Source: CAZPDM01 sp964585305 (GTDB taxonomy: Bacteria > Planctomycetota > Uabimicrobiia > Uabimicrobiales > JABWCH01). Taken from it: a DNA stretch of 17,012 nt. A program made the position numbers and the translations under genes. Location of the stretch: positions 1 through 17,012 of the forward strand of contig CAZPDM010000088.1 in NCBI GenBank assembly GCA_964585305.1. Reading direction: 5' to 3'. This document shows positions 15,238-17,012 of this stretch, piece by piece. How positions within the stretch are numbered: position 1 is the first letter of the stretch; each line of letters starts with the position of its first letter. The notes under the pieces were generated by a model. That model saw only the letters and a program-made list of their open reading frames with translations. It did no database searches and had not been told where the DNA came from.

Positions 15238-16488
15238 ATGCCCAAAATAGGTCATTATGAAATAATACGCATGATGGGTGTTACTGAATTGACTATGCTA
15301 TATCTTGGTCGTCATATTTATTTAAATAATCCTGTTATATTAGAAGCCTCTCCTACTTCAGATAACCAGAATATTGAAAACCGTTTAAAATTTTTAGCTC
15401 AATTGCTTAGCCGTTTGCGTCATCCACAAATTTTAAGAATTACAGATGCCTTTGAAGATAGCAAGAATATGTATTTAGTTTTTGAATGGTCAGAAGATTT
15501 GCATAGTCTTGAAACAATACTAAAAAAACAAGAGAGTATGCAACTGGATGAAATATTAAAAATTTCATTAGAAATTAGTAATGTGCTTAATTATTTGCAA
15601 CATCAGGGAGTTGTTCATCAAAATATTCAACCATGTAATATACTTCTTGGGCAAAATACTTTTTATCTTGGCGGATTCAATTTAGCCAATACCATAGAAA
15701 AACCTTTTGAAGAATATCGCCAAAAATTGGGAGATGCTAGATATGCTGCTCCGGAATGGTTCCTACGTGAACCAATTTGTTTTGAACAAGACGTATGGTC
15801 TTTAGGTATTTGTATGTATAGAATGTTTGCTGGACAATTCCCTTTTGAAGGGCAAGGTCCTCGTGAAGTCAATGGAGAAATAATACCAGCAAAAGAAGTT
15901 GGAACTGTTGTTTTAGAAGGGAAATATATTCCTTTAGAAAAGATTGCTCCTAATATTCCCATAAACATTATTCGCTTGGTAGATAGAATGATAAGTAGAA
16001 AAAAAGAAGATCGTCCAAAGTTAGCAGAAATTATGTCAATTTTGGAAGGCCAACTTTATATGACTCCTCTAACAAATGCTTTTATCGCAATGCCATTTCA
16101 TCCCCAATTTAATCGAGTCTATGACTCTATTCGAACTATTTGCCAAAAATGTCGTGTAAAACCAATTCGAGTAGATGAAAATATCATGCCTTCAAATATC
16201 TGGCAAGATATTGAACAAGGTATAAAAAAAGCATCATTTACGATTGCAGATTTAAGCGTTGTTCCCGGTCCTTCTCAAAGCAATCCTAATGTTACCTTTG
16301 AAGTAGGGCTTGCAAATAGTCTTGGAAAACCTACAATTTTATTGACACAAGATGTTAATACTTTACCCTTTGACTTTCGTCAACAACGTTGCCTTGTTTA
16401 TTCTAACAATGAGGGAAGTTTGCAAGAGTTAGAAAATAAAATTATGAAAGTTATACATGAAATTCTTAAAAATTTGCAAATTGGATAA
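15238..16488 (+). CDS. Pseudokinase fused to a TIR-like/nucleoside 2-deoxyribosyltransferase-like domain (416 aa)
   Basis: Residues 1 to about 275 have the Ser/Thr kinase fold ('HPQIL' 62-66, 'ARYAAPEWF' 167-175, 'DVWSLGICMYRMFAG', 'DRPKLAEIM'). Key catalytic residues are changed: the beta-3 Lys is Glu36 (VILE), HRD is HQN with Asn129 for the catalytic Asp, and DFG is GFN (146-148). Residues about 280-392 form a separate alpha/beta domain: 'FIAMPF' (282-287), 'IRVDE' (310-314), 'IADLS' (336-340), 'NPNVTFEVGLA' (350-359 region, Glu355) and 'LGKPTILLTQ' (362-371), then 'PFDFRQQRCLVY'. This pattern is that of TIR-like/nucleoside 2-deoxyribosyltransferase-like proteins, whose conserved Glu is catalytic in characterised deoxyribosyltransferases. 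It may cleave an N-glycosidic bond in a nucleotide; that is inferred. I chose ATG 15238 over GTG 15211. It follows the membrane-protein pair on the same strand. Confidence 0.82.
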   Translation: MPKIGHYEIIRMMGVTELTMLYLGRHIYLNNPVILEASPTSDNQNIENRLKFLAQLLSRLRHPQILRITDAFEDSKNMYLVFEWSEDLHSLETILKKQESMQLDEILKISLEISNVLNYLQHQGVVHQNIQPCNILLGQNTFYLGGFNLANTIEKPFEEYRQKLGDARYAAPEWFLREPICFEQDVWSLGICMYRMFAGQFPFEGQGPREVNGEIIPAKEVGTVVLEGKYIPLEKIAPNIPINIIRLVDRMISRKKEDRPKLAEIMSILEGQLYMTPLTNAFIAMPFHPQFNRVYDSIRTICQKCRVKPIRVDENIMPSNIWQDIEQGIKKASFTIADLSVVPGPSQSNPNVTFEVGLANSLGKPTILLTQDVNTLPFDFRQQRCLVYSNNEGSLQELENKIMKVIHEILKNLQIG

Positions 16489-16505
16489 ATAGCAAATTAT
16501 CTTTT

Positions 16506-16547
16506 AATATTTGTTTCTTAATATAAAAAATTAAATGGACAAATATT
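16506..16547. repeat. Short inverted repeat between the pseudokinase fusion and DUF2203 gene
   Basis: AATATTTGT (16506-16514) and ACAAATATT (16539-16547) are perfect 9-base complements separated by 24 bases. It is AT-rich and lacks a T-run directly after it. It may be a weak terminator, an operator or chance. Confidence 0.25.
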
Positions 16548-16574
16548 TTCTTATATTTGGATGGCATTTTGCCT

Positions 16575-16946
16575 ATGAAATTTAAAGAACCCAAAATATT
16601 TACATTGCAAGAAGCTCGAGGAACTTTGCCGTTTGTTTCTGATATTGTTCGCGATTTAATGAAATTGCATAAAGATATCCAAGACTCTCGAAAACTTATG
16701 GAAAATACTTCAGAAAATTCTCAAAAAAATTTTCTCCTTCAGCATCATGAACTTTTAGAACGTTACCAGGAATGTCAGCAAGAATTGCTTTCTGTAGGAT
16801 GCCAACTTCATCATCCGGAACAGGGAATTGTTGGATATTATTGGGATCGAGGTGATGGGCTGATTGTAGAATTATATTGGCAATTTGATCAACCAGATAT
16901 TGAGTATTGGCATGAAATTGGAAACGATACTCTATATCACATTTAG
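16575..16946 (+). CDS. DUF2203 family protein
   Basis: The sequence opens with 'FTLQEARGTLPFV' (about residues 9-21), a helical middle of about 60 residues with coiled-coil-like charge pattern, and then 'GIVGYYWDRGDGLIVELYW' followed by 'EIEYWHEIG'-like 'DIEYWHEIGND'. This matches the layout of DUF2203 (FTLEEA at the start, a Leu-rich hairpin, then a WRLGEPEIxxWHE-type end). The family is small, cytoplasmic and of unknown function. I chose ATG 16575 (123 residues), because family members begin just before FTLEEA. An in-frame TTG at 16557 would add six residues but has no ribosome-binding site. A GGATGG sequence at 16559-16564 may serve 16575, although the spacing is long. Confidence 0.8.
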   Translation: MKFKEPKIFTLQEARGTLPFVSDIVRDLMKLHKDIQDSRKLMENTSENSQKNFLLQHHELLERYQECQQELLSVGCQLHHPEQGIVGYYWDRGDGLIVELYWQFDQPDIEYWHEIGNDTLYHI

Positions 16947-16970
16947 ATTTATTTAAAATAGGAAAATATT

Positions 16971-17012
16971 TGTTGCGGCCTTTGATTGTACTCAATCAAA
17001 GGTTAAGCAACA
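16971..17012 (+). terminator. Two-tier palindromic hairpin at the window end
   Basis: CCTTTGATTG (16979-16988) pairs perfectly with CAATCAAAGG (16993-17002) around a TACT loop. Outside it, TGTTGC (16971-16976) pairs with GCAACA (17007-17012), with GG opposite TTAA as an internal loop. It starts 25 bases after the DUF2203 gene, where a terminator is expected. The bases after 17012 are not visible, so a U-run cannot be confirmed. Confidence 0.5.

Noticed and set aside
16557..16559. TTG as the start of the DUF2203 gene
   Set aside because: No ribosome-binding site; ATG 16575 fits the usual family start.
16696..16995. Minus-strand open frame opposite the DUF2203 gene
   Set aside because: It runs across the DUF2203 coding region and starts within the end palindrome, without a recognisable product.

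Overview
This is a bacterial window of AT-rich DNA (roughly one third G+C by eye). It is gene-dense, with no rRNA, tRNA, CRISPR array or insertion sequence that I can recognise. The content points to a diderm bacterium with an elaborate eukaryote-like signalling repertoire: a kinase-like protein fused to TPR and WD40 repeats, a SpoIIE-type phosphatase, HEAT and TPR proteins, and exported repeat proteins. The kinase-TPR-WD40 layout is most familiar from Planctomycetes and other PVC-type bacteria, so a low-G+C planctomycete-like lineage is my best guess. That is an inference from gene style, not from a marker gene. No stretch longer than 300 bases lacks a gene.

Layout. (1) 1-773, plus strand: the 3' end of a HEAT-repeat protein cut by the window edge. 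(2) 774-973: a convergent intergenic region with a strong hairpin that could terminate in both directions. (3) 974-4793, minus strand: a four-gene run, transcribed from high to low coordinates. It encodes a stand-alone E2-type acyltransferase domain, an acidic-tailed protein of unknown function, and two exported TPR-like proteins whose genes overlap by four bases. (4) 4794-5063: a divergent promoter region. (5) 5064-10529, plus strand: adenine deaminase (ade), then a 1236-residue pseudokinase-TPR-double WD40 protein. (6) 10644-12827: a long protein with a novel N-terminal half, a degenerate receiver domain and an intact SpoIIE/RsbU-type PP2C phosphatase, closed by a G+C-rich hairpin. (7) 12982-13776: a TcdA/ThiF-type E1-like enzyme. 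(8) 13926-16488: two related small membrane proteins followed by a second pseudokinase, fused to a C-terminal domain of the TIR-like/nucleoside 2-deoxyribosyltransferase-like type. (9) 16575-16946: a DUF2203 protein, then a palindromic structure at the window end.

The striking theme is degenerate signalling domains. Both kinase-like proteins have lost the catalytic Asp (Asn in both) and the DFG Asp, and the receiver domain has Glu at the phospho-acceptor position. The only signalling enzyme with a complete set of catalytic residues is the SpoIIE-type phosphatase. The two-membrane-protein plus pseudokinase/TIR-like cluster (13926-16488) is the best candidate here for an undescribed functional unit. 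I infer membrane sensing, a binding-only kinase-fold regulator and a nucleotide-acting output domain. None of this is demonstrated by the sequence alone.
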